From Naumovozyma dairenensis CBS 421 (Eukaryota; Ascomycota; Saccharomycetes; Saccharomycetales; Saccharomycetaceae): a DNA stretch of 64,000 nt. The notes below the pieces were generated by a model. The model made no database searches. It saw only the letters and a program-made list of their open reading frames with translations, and was not told the DNA's origin. Location: assembly GCF_000227115.2 (NCBI RefSeq), contig NC_016485.2:124001-188000 (forward strand), in the 5' to 3' direction. Position numbers and translations under genes: made by a program. This document shows positions 51,022 to 61,176 of the stretch, piece by piece; position 1 is the stretch's first letter; every line of letters begins with the position of its first letter.

Positions 51022-52419
51022 TCACATTGAATTCTTATGATGAGTTATGATATTTTTTAAAATTTCTGCTAATGAATCATTTTCCATTAAATTTGAATTG
51101 ATAGAATAACAATGTATTCCATGAGAAAGCATTTTTGGTTCATCAATCTTTATTTCAGATTGTTTTAAATAAACGATATCAGTAATAAAATGACTCCAAG
51201 TGATATTTTTCAGAGATTCAATTGGAAGATCTTTTGATTGTCTATAGCTGGAAACAGCTTCCAATAACGATTTGACCACCATTTTAACATAGTGGGTTCC
51301 ATCTAATCCAAAAGTTTCTCTATCATATTTATTATTGATTAATAGTACTTTTCTTGTTTGCTTAGCTTCAAGGATTACTTCGGCAAGGTTTCCTAGGATA
51401 ATAATTGGCAATAAACTCGTCATTAATGATCCAATAGAATACACGATCATATTAGCATTTTTAATCTTAGAGATTGCTCTTGAGTTCCCTTTTGGTTTAA
51501 TCTCTTCACCATATGGGTTAATATATAAGATTTTCTTAATAGGAGCAGGTAACATTTCATTATCGTCAACTTTATCATAGTGTAATTGAGAGTGTTTCAG
51601 TTCAGGTAAGATATATATAGGATTTGCATATTCAGCTTCTTCTTCTTCTACTATTTCTTGATTTATTTGTTTCTTTCCCTGTTCATTACGACTTTCGTTA
51701 GACGAAGCCATTGAACTATTCATTAAATCATCATCTAACTCTAGTAGATGTATAAATTGATCCTTTGTTGTTTTCAATATTGGCTTTTTTGGGACTATTT
51801 TGGAAGGATGTGATATTTGTGATTGACCAGTAATGATAGTTCCATTTTTCAAAACAGCAGAAATATGATGAGTATGATTAGTATTAATACAAGGGATAAC
51901 ATGAACTTTCTCGCTACATCTTCCAATTCTCATCATCAATTCAATAGCAGCATCTAATGAACCTAAAAACAATCTTGCACCAGTTAAGAACATATTCCCC
52001 AAAGAAGCCTTAGCGAATTGGAAATTATTTGAGGATCTATTTTTTTTCAACAATTCAGATTGAATATGAATAAAAAAAGCACGACACATTTCCTTCACTT
52101 CAGTGGGAACATTAGACCAGATAATATGTGTACCTTCCACAATATTATTCCAATCCTTCTTTGCAGTAATTTCATCTTCAGATAATCTGTAACCTAATAA
52201 TTTAACTAATTGTGGATCATTCATAATCCTCACTATACGTGATCTTATATCACCAATGGCTGGACCCCCCACGATACGTAATATTTCACTAGTAGAACCA
52301 CCATTATCTGATATGGGTAAAATATATGTCAAGTCAAAACCTTTGGAGACACTTATTTCAGAGAAGCACGGAGTCAATGAATTTGTAGCAGTACCACCAG
52401 AAAGGACAACGATATTCAT
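51022..52419 (-). CDS. YNL011C: CofD/UPF0052-family protein of unknown role
   Basis: Encodes a 465-aa protein matching uncharacterised S. cerevisiae YNL011C (444 aa). The N-terminal VVLSGGTATNSLTPCF and LPISDNGGSTSEILRI blocks are the nucleotide or phospho-sugar binding signatures of the CofD/YvcK superfamily (2-phospho-L-lactate transferase fold). GPAIGDIRSRIVRI and SLGNMFLTGARLFLGSLDAAI follow. The C-terminal half has the second Rossmann-like half, YSIGSLMTSLLPIIIL. Yeast makes no F420, so the substrate is unknown; in bacteria, YvcK relatives bind UDP-sugars and govern wall metabolism. An acidic insert near residues 235-270 is variable. Confidence 0.88.
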   Translation of the reverse strand: MNIVVLSGGTATNSLTPCFSEISVSKGFDLTYILPISDNGGSTSEILRIVGGPAIGDIRSRIVRIMNDPQLVKLLGYRLSEDEITAKKDWNNIVEGTHIIWSNVPTEVKEMCRAFFIHIQSELLKKNRSSNNFQFAKASLGNMFLTGARLFLGSLDAAIELMMRIGRCSEKVHVIPCINTNHTHHISAVLKNGTIITGQSQISHPSKIVPKKPILKTTKDQFIHLLELDDDLMNSSMASSNESRNEQGKKQINQEIVEEEEAEYANPIYILPELKHSQLHYDKVDDNEMLPAPIKKILYINPYGEEIKPKGNSRAISKIKNANMIVYSIGSLMTSLLPIIILGNLAEVILEAKQTRKVLLINNKYDRETFGLDGTHYVKMVVKSLLEAVSSYRQSKDLPIESLKNITWSHFITDIVYLKQSEIKIDEPKMLSHGIHCYSINSNLMENDSLAEILKNIITHHKNSM

Positions 52420-52507
52420 GATTTTTTTGGTAGTGTATAGGTGAATGGTTCTGCTAAGAAAAAAGCTTATTGGTTACGTTCTTGTATATGCTAGATATAA
52501 ATTACGG

Positions 52508-52541
52508 CTTGTATGCAATTAATGCTTGTATGCAATTAATG
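52508..52541. repeat. 17-bp direct tandem duplication
   Basis: CTTGTATGCAATTAATG occurs twice back to back, about 90 bp upstream of the YNL011C ATG. Confidence 0.95.
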
Positions 52542-52938
52542 CTTATATAATATAACAGATCCTTAAAGTTGCCGTTGAAGAACACGTCGTTATGAATTTA
52601 CATATGCGGGGAAGAGGAAGGGAGTGTCTTTCTCGAGGAATGTTGTTCCAGTTTCTTTCTCGAAAGAATGTTATTTGGAAATTGTTCAAGATAAGTTCAT
52701 GTTAACGTATTGTATGTATTATAGTATATATGTCTGTTGGTGAAAGGAGCTGGGATCGTTTGTAATATAATGATAGGTAGTATGTGATAGTAATAGCTCT
52801 CGGAAAATAGCTATACGTGAAGCATCTACATGATATATAAGATTATATGAACTAAGTGTAAAGGGACCATCTACTCAACTCATGATCTATTTCATGCCTT
52901 TCCTTTATATGTTTTGCCAACTGCAGGGACATGTTGTG

Positions 52939-52975
52939 AGTTGTAGTTGTAGTTGTAGTTGTAGTTGTAGTTGTA
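52939..52975. repeat. AGTTGT hexanucleotide array
   Basis: About six units of AGTTGT in the YNL011C/PYP1 intergenic region. Confidence 0.9.
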
Positions 52976-53573
52976 CCTGTGGTGAAGATGTTGTGCTAAA
53001 AGTGGTTTCTGCTTCTGTCGTATGTTACAACAGAATCACAGGTAAAACATCGTCACACGTGAATGGATTCAATCTTGGAAGAATCTCTATGTGCTGAAGA
53101 AGTATTGAACTCGACAATCAGGAGGATGTGAAAGGCTTCTTTTGAGATAATAGAAGTATCATATAGAATTTCTCGACCCCACTAACTGCAATGGCATTGA
53201 AACACTCAATTCATATATACCAAAGGCATATCTTGGGAAATATGTGCATCATAAAGGACAACACCACACTACCTTCAGTAACCCATAAAGTGTATATAAA
53301 AAGTTACGTCAATTTGAGAGTTGCTACAGTTCGTGATACAGACCCCAATATGAACCCAACGAGAGATGAATATTTTTTTGAAACAATACAAGTACCATAT
53401 ATACATATACGTACGTTGATAATAGCATAGAAATAGTGAATATTGCATGTACTGGGACGTACAACAGAAAGATTACGAAAATAATGAAGATTCGTCATTT
53501 TCACGAGTAGTTCTTTCTACGTATACAGCAGAAACTTCTTAAACAAATGCACCTTATCGTTCGACAGTCGGAT

Positions 53574-53593
53574 GACCAGGCCAGACCAGGCCA
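53574..53593. repeat. 10-bp tandem duplication
   Basis: GACCAGGCCA occurs twice in tandem, about 310 bp upstream of PYP1. Confidence 0.9.
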
Positions 53594-53901
53594 AATATAC
53601 ATAAATACATGGAGTCATAGGTTAATTAACCGCCGTCGTTATGAGCAGTTAGAAGTAACGTTCAATGTTAACTCGAGTCCTTGTAATCCATCTCTCAATT
53701 CCTCTTCCCTTGCCTTGTTGCTTCGAATCCTGATGGGAGCGAAATAATAAATAATTCTTCGAGAAACTGAAAATTTTTTGACACATTCTTATCTAATATA
53801 TTGATGATAATGACAAGAGTGCCAATACATATGTACAAGATGACTGTGGAAGAATGATATAGACAGAGACTCAACCACCAATATACCAATAGTCCATTAC
53901 A

Positions 53902-54648
53902 ATGACAAACACAAACAGCAAAATGGTTAAAGCAGTCATCTTCACCGATTTCGACGGAACAGTCACCTGGCAAGATTCCAACGATTACCTTACTGACCAT
54001 TATGGGTTCGGTAAGGAAGCTCGTGCTAAGATCTTCGAAGGTGTCCTTGATGGTTCCAAATCATTCAGAGATGGATTCACTGCCATGATTGATTCCATTC
54101 AAACTCCATTAGAAGAATGTAAGAAGATTTTGGAAACTAAGATCCAATTAGACCCAGGTTTCAAAGATACCTTTGAATGGGCTCAACAAAATAATGTCCC
54201 TATCGTGGTCGTGTCTAGTGGGATGAGACCAATTATTAAGGATTTGTTGTCTAGATTACTTGGTGCTGATTCTATTGATAAGATCGATATCGAATCCAAT
54301 GAAGTCGAAGTCGATGAGCAAAATCAATGGAAGGTTATTTACAAAGATGAAACTCCATTCGGTCATGATAAATCAATTACTATTGATGATTATAAGAAGA
54401 AATTTGAATCTGGATTGAAACAAGGTGAAACTAGACCAACTTACTTTTATTGTGGTGATGGTATTTCTGATTTAAGTGCCGCTAAGGAATGTGATTTGTT
54501 GTTCGCCAAGAGAGGTAAAGATTTGGTCACTTTCTGTAAGAGACAAAATGTCCCATTCCATGAATTCGATACTTATGCAGATATTTTGGCTAGTATGAAA
54601 GATGTTTTGGATGGTAAGAAGACTGTCACTGAATTAATGGAGAATTAA
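53902..54648 (+). CDS. PYP1: HAD-family polyol phosphatase
   Basis: Encodes a 248-aa HAD phosphatase. In S. cerevisiae the orthologue YNL010W (241 aa) was assigned as a polyol phosphatase. Motif I FTDFDGTVTW (nucleophile Asp), motif II VVSSGM, and motif IV YCGDGISDLSAAKECD are complete. Two starts are possible: 53902, or 53923 (MVKAVIFTDFDG), the latter giving exactly the S. cerevisiae length of 241 aa. The downstream one is probably the main start. The C-terminus KTVTELMEN is conserved. Good codon bias suggests steady expression. Confidence 0.92.
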   Translation: MTNTNSKMVKAVIFTDFDGTVTWQDSNDYLTDHYGFGKEARAKIFEGVLDGSKSFRDGFTAMIDSIQTPLEECKKILETKIQLDPGFKDTFEWAQQNNVPIVVVSSGMRPIIKDLLSRLLGADSIDKIDIESNEVEVDEQNQWKVIYKDETPFGHDKSITIDDYKKKFESGLKQGETRPTYFYCGDGISDLSAAKECDLLFAKRGKDLVTFCKRQNVPFHEFDTYADILASMKDVLDGKKTVTELMEN

Positions 54649-55073
54649 TGCCTGCCTAGAACCGAATGACAATGAACTTTTTTTAACACATACAACATTT
54701 TTTTATAGACTATATACAAAAGAAAGCTTTTTTTTTATAGATCGAAACAAATAAAATCATAATTTTACCAACCCCTCTTCTTCATACAATCTGATATTAA
54801 AATTTTATCTAGTTTCTTTAGAAATAAAAGTATGTATCTTTTTTGTTGTTAACAACAGGCTAACTCTCTCTTGCAAGAAAAGCGGAACGGTATATTTTAT
54901 AACATTTCAACTAAAATGAGATGATGATAGGTGGAAATGATGAAAAATATATAAAAAAACCAGTACTTCTAACTGCTTCACGTTTCTCAAATCAAGTATA
55001 ATAGTACACATCGATCGAACATCGAACCTTACCAGATCCCTTGTAATTTGAAAAGGGAAGTACCTAAATAATA
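54649..55073. other. Intergenic PYP1-IDP3
   Basis: 425 bp, T-rich after PYP1; no gene and no clear oleate-response element found. Confidence 0.55.
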
Positions 55074-56333
55074 ATGTCTAAAATCCAAGTTAAAACTCCA
55101 ATTGTGGAGATGGATGGAGATGAAATGACTCGTATCATATGGCATCTAATCAAAGAAAAATTAATATTACCATATTTACAAATTGATATCAAATATTTCG
55201 ATCTTTCCATTCAAAACCGTGACGCTACTAATGATCAAGTAACCATCGATGCTGCAAACGCAACTTTGAAACATGGAGTCGGTGTGAAATGTGCAACCAT
55301 TACACCAGATGAGGCAAGAGTAAAAGAATTCAATTTGAAAAAAATGTGGAAATCACCAAATGGGACCATTAGAAATATCCTTGGGGGAACTGTATTTAGA
55401 GAACCGATTATCATTCCGAAGATTCCAAGGTTGGTCTCTAACTGGGAGAAACCAATCATTATTGGAAGACATGCTTATGGTGATCAATATAAAGCTACTG
55501 ATTTAGAAATTCCTCCTAATAAGGATATCAAATTGTTGATTCAAGACAAAGCCGACAAGGAAGATTCAAAGATTATAAATGTGTTTAGTTTCCCTAATGA
55601 TGGTACTGGTGGTATCGCAATGGTTATGTATAATACAGTAGATTCCATAAAAGGATTCGCCAAAGCATCCTTTATAATGGCTTTAAAAAGGAAATTACCA
55701 TTATTTTTAGCAACTAAGAATACTATTTTGAAAAAATACGATGGTAGATTCAAATCAATTTTCGATGACATGTATCAAAATGAATTCAAAGAAAAATTTG
55801 AGAAATTAGGACTAACCTATGAACATCGTCTAATTGATGATATGGTAGCTCAAATGTTAAAATCTAAAGGTGGATTTATCATTGCTATGAAGAATTATGA
55901 TGGTGACGTACAATCAGATATCGTTGCTCAAGGATTCGGTTCATTGGGGCTGATGACTTCGCAATTGATAACTCCAGATGGTAAAACTTTCCAAAGTGAG
56001 GCAGCACATGGTACTGTAACAAGACATTATAGACAATATCAACAAGGTAAACCCACCTCCACGAACTCTATTGCATCTATCTTTGCATGGACCAGTGGAA
56101 TCATTCAAAAGGGGGAAATGGATGGAACTCCAGATGTTGTTAAATTTGGTGAGTTATTACAAAAAGCTACTATTGATACTGTTCAAATTGATAATAAAAT
56201 GACTAAAGATTTGGCTTCATTATTAGGCCAACCAAATTATGTCACTACTGAGGAATTCATATATGCGGTTCAAAAAAGATTGAATAAATATATCTCCAAG
56301 ACATACCATAATCATCATAGATGCAAACTTTAA
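55074..56333 (+). CDS. IDP3: Peroxisomal NADP-dependent isocitrate dehydrogenase
   Basis: Encodes a 419-aa eukaryotic-type NADP isocitrate dehydrogenase (S. cerevisiae Idp3 420 aa). It converts isocitrate to 2-oxoglutarate and supplies NADPH for beta-oxidation of unsaturated fatty acids in peroxisomes. [13 protein letters not shown], the substrate block [33 protein letters not shown] and the NADP-site segment [11 protein letters not shown] are intact. There is no N-terminal presequence. The C-terminal tripeptide CKL is the same PTS1 variant as in S. cerevisiae Idp3, which separates it from cytosolic Idp2. It follows PYP1 as in S. cerevisiae. Confidence 0.96.
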   Translation: MSKIQVKTPIVEMDGDEMTRIIWHLIKEKLILPYLQIDIKYFDLSIQNRDATNDQVTIDAANATLKHGVGVKCATITPDEARVKEFNLKKMWKSPNGTIRNILGGTVFREPIIIPKIPRLVSNWEKPIIIGRHAYGDQYKATDLEIPPNKDIKLLIQDKADKEDSKIINVFSFPNDGTGGIAMVMYNTVDSIKGFAKASFIMALKRKLPLFLATKNTILKKYDGRFKSIFDDMYQNEFKEKFEKLGLTYEHRLIDDMVAQMLKSKGGFIIAMKNYDGDVQSDIVAQGFGSLGLMTSQLITPDGKTFQSEAAHGTVTRHYRQYQQGKPTSTNSIASIFAWTSGIIQKGEMDGTPDVVKFGELLQKATIDTVQIDNKMTKDLASLLGQPNYVTTEEFIYAVQKRLNKYISKTYHNHHRCKL

Positions 56334-57463
56334 TTATTAAAGAGACACACACTCTTTCTCTCTCTCTTTCTGCCACTTTTTAAGCAAACTTTATAATTAT
56401 ATATTCTTACACGAAAGAAAATAAATATCAATATTCATTCATTTTAAATATTTTACGAAATCTTTTCTGTTAGTTACATCTACGTACAGTTTTTGGCTGT
56501 TGCTATCAACAATAGCATTAACTAAAACGATAAATAAATATTAAGTAATATAATTGATATTTATATATATTTCTCATTCAATACACGTGGATATGGCAAG
56601 TACCCACTCCATAAAAGATGGGAAACCGTCACAACAACAGTAACTACGTAAGTACGTACGTACATCTAGTTCCAAGGGAGGGGGATTGCAATTCCTAAAA
56701 AAGTTACGATTGGTTGATTAATTACTTAATTGATTAGGCAGCTACATGGTCCTCGTTTACTAAAAGAAGTATACGTAATACGTTTTCTACCTTTACGAGC
56801 AAGTGGAATCTCTTCTGAAATCGTTTAAGAGCAATATTCACTTATACGTGGGGCATATGCACATCAGTTACTTCCCCAGAACATACGTACGTACATTCGT
56901 ACGTATTGTCGTGATGATTGAATCGTTCTTTCTTGGCATGGGGTAATTAACCAATACCTAACTAAGTAAGTCAACAAAAATGGTTAATGCTATGACAATT
57001 CAACTGTATTGCAACAATTCAACTCGTACTTCGTCGTTTTATATCATCCCTAATTTTTTGTCTCTGCGCTGTTTTCGTAGAGCGACACATGATAAACGAC
57101 AGAAATTGTCAATCAACGACAGTAAGTCCTGGAAAGTATAACATTACTTCAAAGAGGGGTTGTTCTTTCTCTCTCCATTTCTCGATATCTTTGACTGTAA
57201 AGAGACTTTATCCTGAAACATACGTAAGTGTAATACAACAAAGAAACTCAACAAGGAAAAAAGGCGGCTTAGTCTTTATCCATTGCTTGCATCGTATTAT
57301 CACAAAGTTGTACGTACTCATATAAATAAACTCCAAAAAAAACAATTGTGGTTCGAAGAAAACAAATAAAAATCCCTCCTTGTACACTTCCCATTTCCCA
57401 AGACCCAAAAACAAGAAGAAAAAAATAACCACAAAATAATTAACAAAAATAACAGCAACAATA
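56334..57463. other. Intergenic region rich in TACGTA/GTAC runs
   Basis: 1.1 kb with no gene. Ten TACGTA palindromes occur at 56481-57316, some overlapping as GTACGTACGTAC (56652-56663; also 56884-56904). ASI3, which follows IDP3 in S. cerevisiae, is absent, so synteny ends here. Confidence 0.6.
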
Positions 57464-59035
57464 ATGTCGATAAGAGCTTTATCAAGTTTTGAAAAAAAAG
57501 TCCTGAGTCAAACCTTAGACTCCAAAAGAAACGGTATTTCATATACAGCAAGGTACGTTTCCAAAGTTGGCAGTAGTTCGGATTCCACCTTGTCAGACGC
57601 TGCCACTTTACTTGCCACAAAAGATATAAGATTGAACATTGGAATTGTTACAAGAGTCTTAGAGAGATTAATTAAGAAACACATTGAGCTTTATTCAACA
57701 ATTAATGAAAATTATGAGTTCCAAATATTAACGAAAATTAAACCAGAAGATGTTATAAGTGTAATTACATTTGATACATACAAAGATGAACAAATCAATT
57801 GCCATTCAGGTGCTCCACCATACCTTTTACGTCATATTTTCAATAAGGAGAAGTTTGAATTAAATAAACCCTTATGGAAACTTTATATTATTGATGAAAC
57901 AATGATCATATTCCATGGGTTTGATATGTTATTTGATATATTTTCAGCAGCTAATTTCCACAAATTATTTTTTGACGAATTGAATGATTATTTCCTAACA
58001 AATACATTCTCGAAAAGTAATTCAAAACCTTTAGATGTAGTTTTCAAAATAAACGTTTCAGACAAAAATTTTGTACCAAATTTTGAAGAATTCCCAAGAT
58101 CAATTTTTGATAATCCAAAATTACATTTACCTGCAATGACACCGGATTTATTTAATTTACAAACTAAATCGTTCTTCAAAACCATTTATTCAAACACAAT
58201 CAAAAAACCAATCGATTTGTTTAATGGTAGTAACTCTCATACTAAAAATGATATAACGAGTCAATTAAAAGAATATCAAACTCATAATTATTTAGATATG
58301 TTAGGTATAACGTCATCATTATGTGGTACGACAGTATTCGGAACTGTTTCACCAACACGTTATAATTATTTGAAAGGGATGATGAAACAGGATGAGATTT
58401 GTTTGAGAAGCTTTATTTGTGGTATAGTTATGATTTGTCTTAAGCCATCCATTAAAAATTACAGTGGGAATATTATTTTCTCTATACCGATTAATTTGAG
58501 GAATTATATTGATGGTGCTAAGAATTTTGGTCTTTTTTATAAAGATGTAAAAATTGATTGTCCTTTATCTTTGATTGATGATAGAAATTTCAAATATAAT
58601 GGGTATAAGGATTCTAGTATACCTGATGAGAATGATTTAGAATTTAATGAAAAATTGTTAGAATATCAATTTAAGCAAGTGACGGAATTCATTGAAAATG
58701 TTATTTTGGAGAGATTGAAAATATGGGAAAAATTCAATTTTAATGATGATGATATTAAAAGAATGAAATTTGATCATGATGAAGTGTTAGGGCAAAATTC
58801 CAAAATTATTCAAATTAATGATACCACGGAAATCATGTTAGGAGAAAATGATAATAATAATAAAGCTTTCACATTAACGAATCCAAATTTTACAAGAACT
58901 TTAAGCGGTAATGAATTCATGTCTGTATCATTTGCCATTTGTGAGGAAACAGGACTTAATGTCTGTATTCATTACCCTGATGGTTATAGTATGGAAACAT
59001 TTGTGGAATGTTTTCAAACTTTCATTGAAGAATGA
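57464..59035 (+). CDS. Alcohol O-acetyltransferase / Sli1-family protein
   Basis: Encodes a 523-aa member of the fungal AATase family, which includes Atf1, Atf2 and the N-acetyltransferase Sli1. The N-terminal ALSSFEKKVLSQTLDSKRNG and the CoA-acyltransferase-like RVLERLIKKHIELYSTI fit the family. PLWKLYII...DELNDYF (about residues 138-180) aligns with the active-site strand, and the C-terminus CEETGLNVCIHYPDGYSMETF is family-typical. The active-site HXXXD is unusual: aligned on the following FFDEL, the segment reads DMLFD, with the only His three positions further upstream (HGFDMLFD). No gene symbol is assigned; ester synthesis or drug acetylation is only a family-based guess. No orthologue is expected at this place in S. 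cerevisiae. Confidence 0.75.
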   Translation: MSIRALSSFEKKVLSQTLDSKRNGISYTARYVSKVGSSSDSTLSDAATLLATKDIRLNIGIVTRVLERLIKKHIELYSTINENYEFQILTKIKPEDVISVITFDTYKDEQINCHSGAPPYLLRHIFNKEKFELNKPLWKLYIIDETMIIFHGFDMLFDIFSAANFHKLFFDELNDYFLTNTFSKSNSKPLDVVFKINVSDKNFVPNFEEFPRSIFDNPKLHLPAMTPDLFNLQTKSFFKTIYSNTIKKPIDLFNGSNSHTKNDITSQLKEYQTHNYLDMLGITSSLCGTTVFGTVSPTRYNYLKGMMKQDEICLRSFICGIVMICLKPSIKNYSGNIIFSIPINLRNYIDGAKNFGLFYKDVKIDCPLSLIDDRNFKYNGYKDSSIPDENDLEFNEKLLEYQFKQVTEFIENVILERLKIWEKFNFNDDDIKRMKFDHDEVLGQNSKIIQINDTTEIMLGENDNNNKAFTLTNPNFTRTLSGNEFMSVSFAICEETGLNVCIHYPDGYSMETFVECFQTFIEE

Positions 59036-59436
59036 ATGAAATAGAAAACTATGTAAAGAACTCTTAAACAACAACAATTTTATAATACCTAATTAGTTTG
59101 CAAAAAAAAATAGAAAGCCTATATTCATATTCAACTTCTTGGTTGTTTTTCATATGTAATATCAAAAGAAGTTCCAATAAATTTCTTTGTGCCAGGGAAG
59201 AAAAGAACAGTGTCACACATTTCTTGTAAATGGGAACGAAGTCAGATATAATGGCAGATTACCAAACGGAGTAAAGATGACACAGAAAATGCCGACGACT
59301 GAAAACTTGAACATATATAAGGTTAAAGGGTACTCAAGATAGGACAAGAAATAGACGGCCCAAACGACTCAATTTGGCTCCCCACTGTCTTGTTAAAGAA
59401 ACACCTTTGCACAGGAAAAACAGTTATATAGTTCCT
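59036..59436. promoter_or_regulatory. BNA6 upstream region with Sum1-like site
   Basis: 400 bp. AGTGTCACACATT at 59209-59221 matches the Sum1/MSE-type consensus at 11 of 13 positions. BNA genes in S. cerevisiae are repressed by Hst1-Sum1-Rfm1 in response to NAD. The BNA6 frame is open from a TTG at 59374. Confidence 0.45.
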
Positions 59437-60396
59437 ATGTATTGCGAAGCTCCTGAATCGAAGTCTACTACCAAAGAAGAACTCTTTGGAGAAGAACAAC
59501 CGCGGAATAAATTTGAGAATTTATTACCAATTAATGGGGCTTGGAAAAAAGACGTAGCTAATTGGTTAGAAGAAGATGTTCCTTCATTTGATTATGGTGG
59601 ATTTGTTGTCGGTGACCATTCAAAGACTGCCACGTTATACATGAAGGAAGATGGACTAATTGCTGGTATTCCCTTTGTCAATGAAATTTTTAAACATTGT
59701 GAGGTTCAATTTAAGTGGTTATATGAGGAAGGTTCCTTTCTAACACCATCTGTCCAGAGTACAGAGGGGAAATTACCAGTTGCATTTGTGAAGGGGAATG
59801 CTAGGAATATTCTATTGGCAGAGAGAACTGCTTTGAATGTGTTAAGTAGAGCATCTGGTGTGGCCACTATGTCATGGAACTTCGTTTCAGCAGCACGCAA
59901 AGTCGGTTATAAAGGTATTATTGCTGGAACAAGAAAGACAACACCAGGTCTACGGAGATTGGAAAAATATTGCATGTTGGTTGGAGGATGTGATACGCAT
60001 CGATATGATTTATCTTCTATGGTTATGTTGAAGGATAATCATATTTGGTCTAGAGGGTCCATTACTGAAGCAATAAAGGATGCCAGGAATGTATGTGGAT
60101 TTGCTCTTAAGATTGAAGTTGAATGTCGATCTGAAATTGAAGCCAATGAAGCCATTGAAGCAGGTGCAGATATTATTATGTTAGATAATTTTTCAAGTGA
60201 AGAGTTGAAAATATGTGCACGTCATTTAAAGGAAAAATGGTCTCAAAAGGGAAAGGTTTTCTTAGAATGTAGTGGTGATCTAAAATTGAATACAATTGAA
60301 GAATATTTTTGTAATGATATTGATATTTACAGTACAAGTAGTATCCATAAAGGTACAAAGGCAATTGATTTTTCTTTAAAGCTTAGTGACATATAA
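59437..60396 (+). CDS. BNA6: Quinolinate phosphoribosyltransferase
   Basis: Encodes a 319-aa nicotinate-nucleotide pyrophosphorylase that joins quinolinate and PRPP to nicotinate mononucleotide, the entry of the de novo (kynurenine) NAD pathway. The frame opens further upstream only from TTG, so the first ATG (59437) is used. Family motifs are [73 protein letters not shown] (catalytic and phosphate-binding Arg/His/Lys) and [13 protein letters not shown]. About 24 residues, acidic and polar, precede the S. cerevisiae start (295 aa there). Its presence implies the species keeps de novo NAD synthesis, lost in some relatives. Confidence 0.96.
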   Translation: MYCEAPESKSTTKEELFGEEQPRNKFENLLPINGAWKKDVANWLEEDVPSFDYGGFVVGDHSKTATLYMKEDGLIAGIPFVNEIFKHCEVQFKWLYEEGSFLTPSVQSTEGKLPVAFVKGNARNILLAERTALNVLSRASGVATMSWNFVSAARKVGYKGIIAGTRKTTPGLRRLEKYCMLVGGCDTHRYDLSSMVMLKDNHIWSRGSITEAIKDARNVCGFALKIEVECRSEIEANEAIEAGADIIMLDNFSSEELKICARHLKEKWSQKGKVFLECSGDLKLNTIEEYFCNDIDIYSTSSIHKGTKAIDFSLKLSDI

Positions 60397-60969
60397 TTGT
60401 ACTAAAACGCTATCTATAATTTTAATAAGCCTTACAACGGAGGCCACATGTACATATGTATATTATATTTTTAACAAGAGATTTTGTTTATTGCTATTAT
60501 AGAAACTAAAAGCATATAGTCCTAAGTAATTACTTCTACATACTTTATTAAGCCTTCTAATTTCTACCTTAATTGTACTATACCAGCAATGAAGGTGCGA
60601 TTGATACATAATAAATCTACTTATTGAAGAAGAAATGAAATGGGATAAAGAACAAAACTTGATTTATTATTATTTGTATTATTGGTACGAATATTATTAT
60701 TTGTATTATTGGTACGAATATTATTATTTAAGATAGTTGGAGAATCATTAAAAGGTTATAAAAAGATGATGTAATAGTGTCGGTTGGTATGATTGGCATG
60801 AGACCGTATCAGCAACCTTAAAGTATATCAATCTTCTAATTAAAAAGAACGTAAACAGTAAAAGCGTAATAGAAAGGAAAACATAAAAAGTTTGTTGAAA
60901 GAACGACTGAGAAAATATATTATTATTGACATTTTTTTAATTTATTTCTGGGGACCATAGGGAACCAGA
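60397..60969. other. Intergenic BNA6-small GPI gene, with 27-bp tandem repeat
   Basis: 570 bp, convergent. A 27-bp unit occurs twice plus a partial third copy (60665-60730). No gene seen. Confidence 0.6.
60665..60730. repeat. 27-bp tandem repeat, about 2.4 copies
   Basis: The unit begins TATTATTATTTGTATTATTG and ends GGTACGAA; copies at 60665-60691 and 60692-60718, partial to 60730. Confidence 0.95.
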
Positions 60970-61176
60970 TCAGAATAATACGGCGGCAGCAGCAGCAATG
61001 ACAACACCTACGGAACCTGCATAGACAGCATTACTAGCAACACCGCCTACACGTGGAGCAGCTGCATTACTTGTATTTGAACCGGCAGCACCACCTGTAT
61101 TGTTTGAACCACTAGTTTGTGCGCTTGCAATACCAACAATAGTAGCAGCGGATAGTATAATACTGGACAATTTCAT
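60970..61176 (-). CDS. Small putative GPI-anchored cell wall protein
   Basis: A 68-aa ORF with the full layout of a tiny GPI protein. It has a signal peptide (MKLSSIILSAATIVGIASAQ, likely cut after SA near residue 19), a short Ser/Thr/Gly/Asn-rich mature part of about 28 residues, then a small-residue stretch SNAVYAGS and a C-terminal hydrophobic tail ending AAAAAVLF. The omega site is probably Asn or Ser near residue 48. It resembles in design the small S. cerevisiae GPI proteins YDR524C-B and YCL048W-A; identity with them is not established. Mature function is unknown. Confidence 0.7.
   Translation of the reverse strand: MKLSSIILSAATIVGIASAQTSGSNNTGGAAGSNTSNAAAPRVGGVASNAVYAGSVGVVIAAAAAVLF

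Larger units (their letters stand above)
52420..53901. other. Divergent YNL011C/PYP1 intergenic region with tandem repeats
   Basis: 1.5 kb without a credible gene. Contains a 17-bp unit repeated twice (52508-52541), an AGTTGT hexamer array (about 52939-52975) and a 10-bp GACCAGGCCA unit twice (53574-53593). TACGTA sites occur at 53408 and 53518. The Cys/Ser-repeat ORF over the hexamer array is spurious. Confidence 0.55.

Noticed and set aside
52882..53097. 71-codon ORF with CSCSCS repeats
   Set aside because: Created by the AGTTGT hexamer array.
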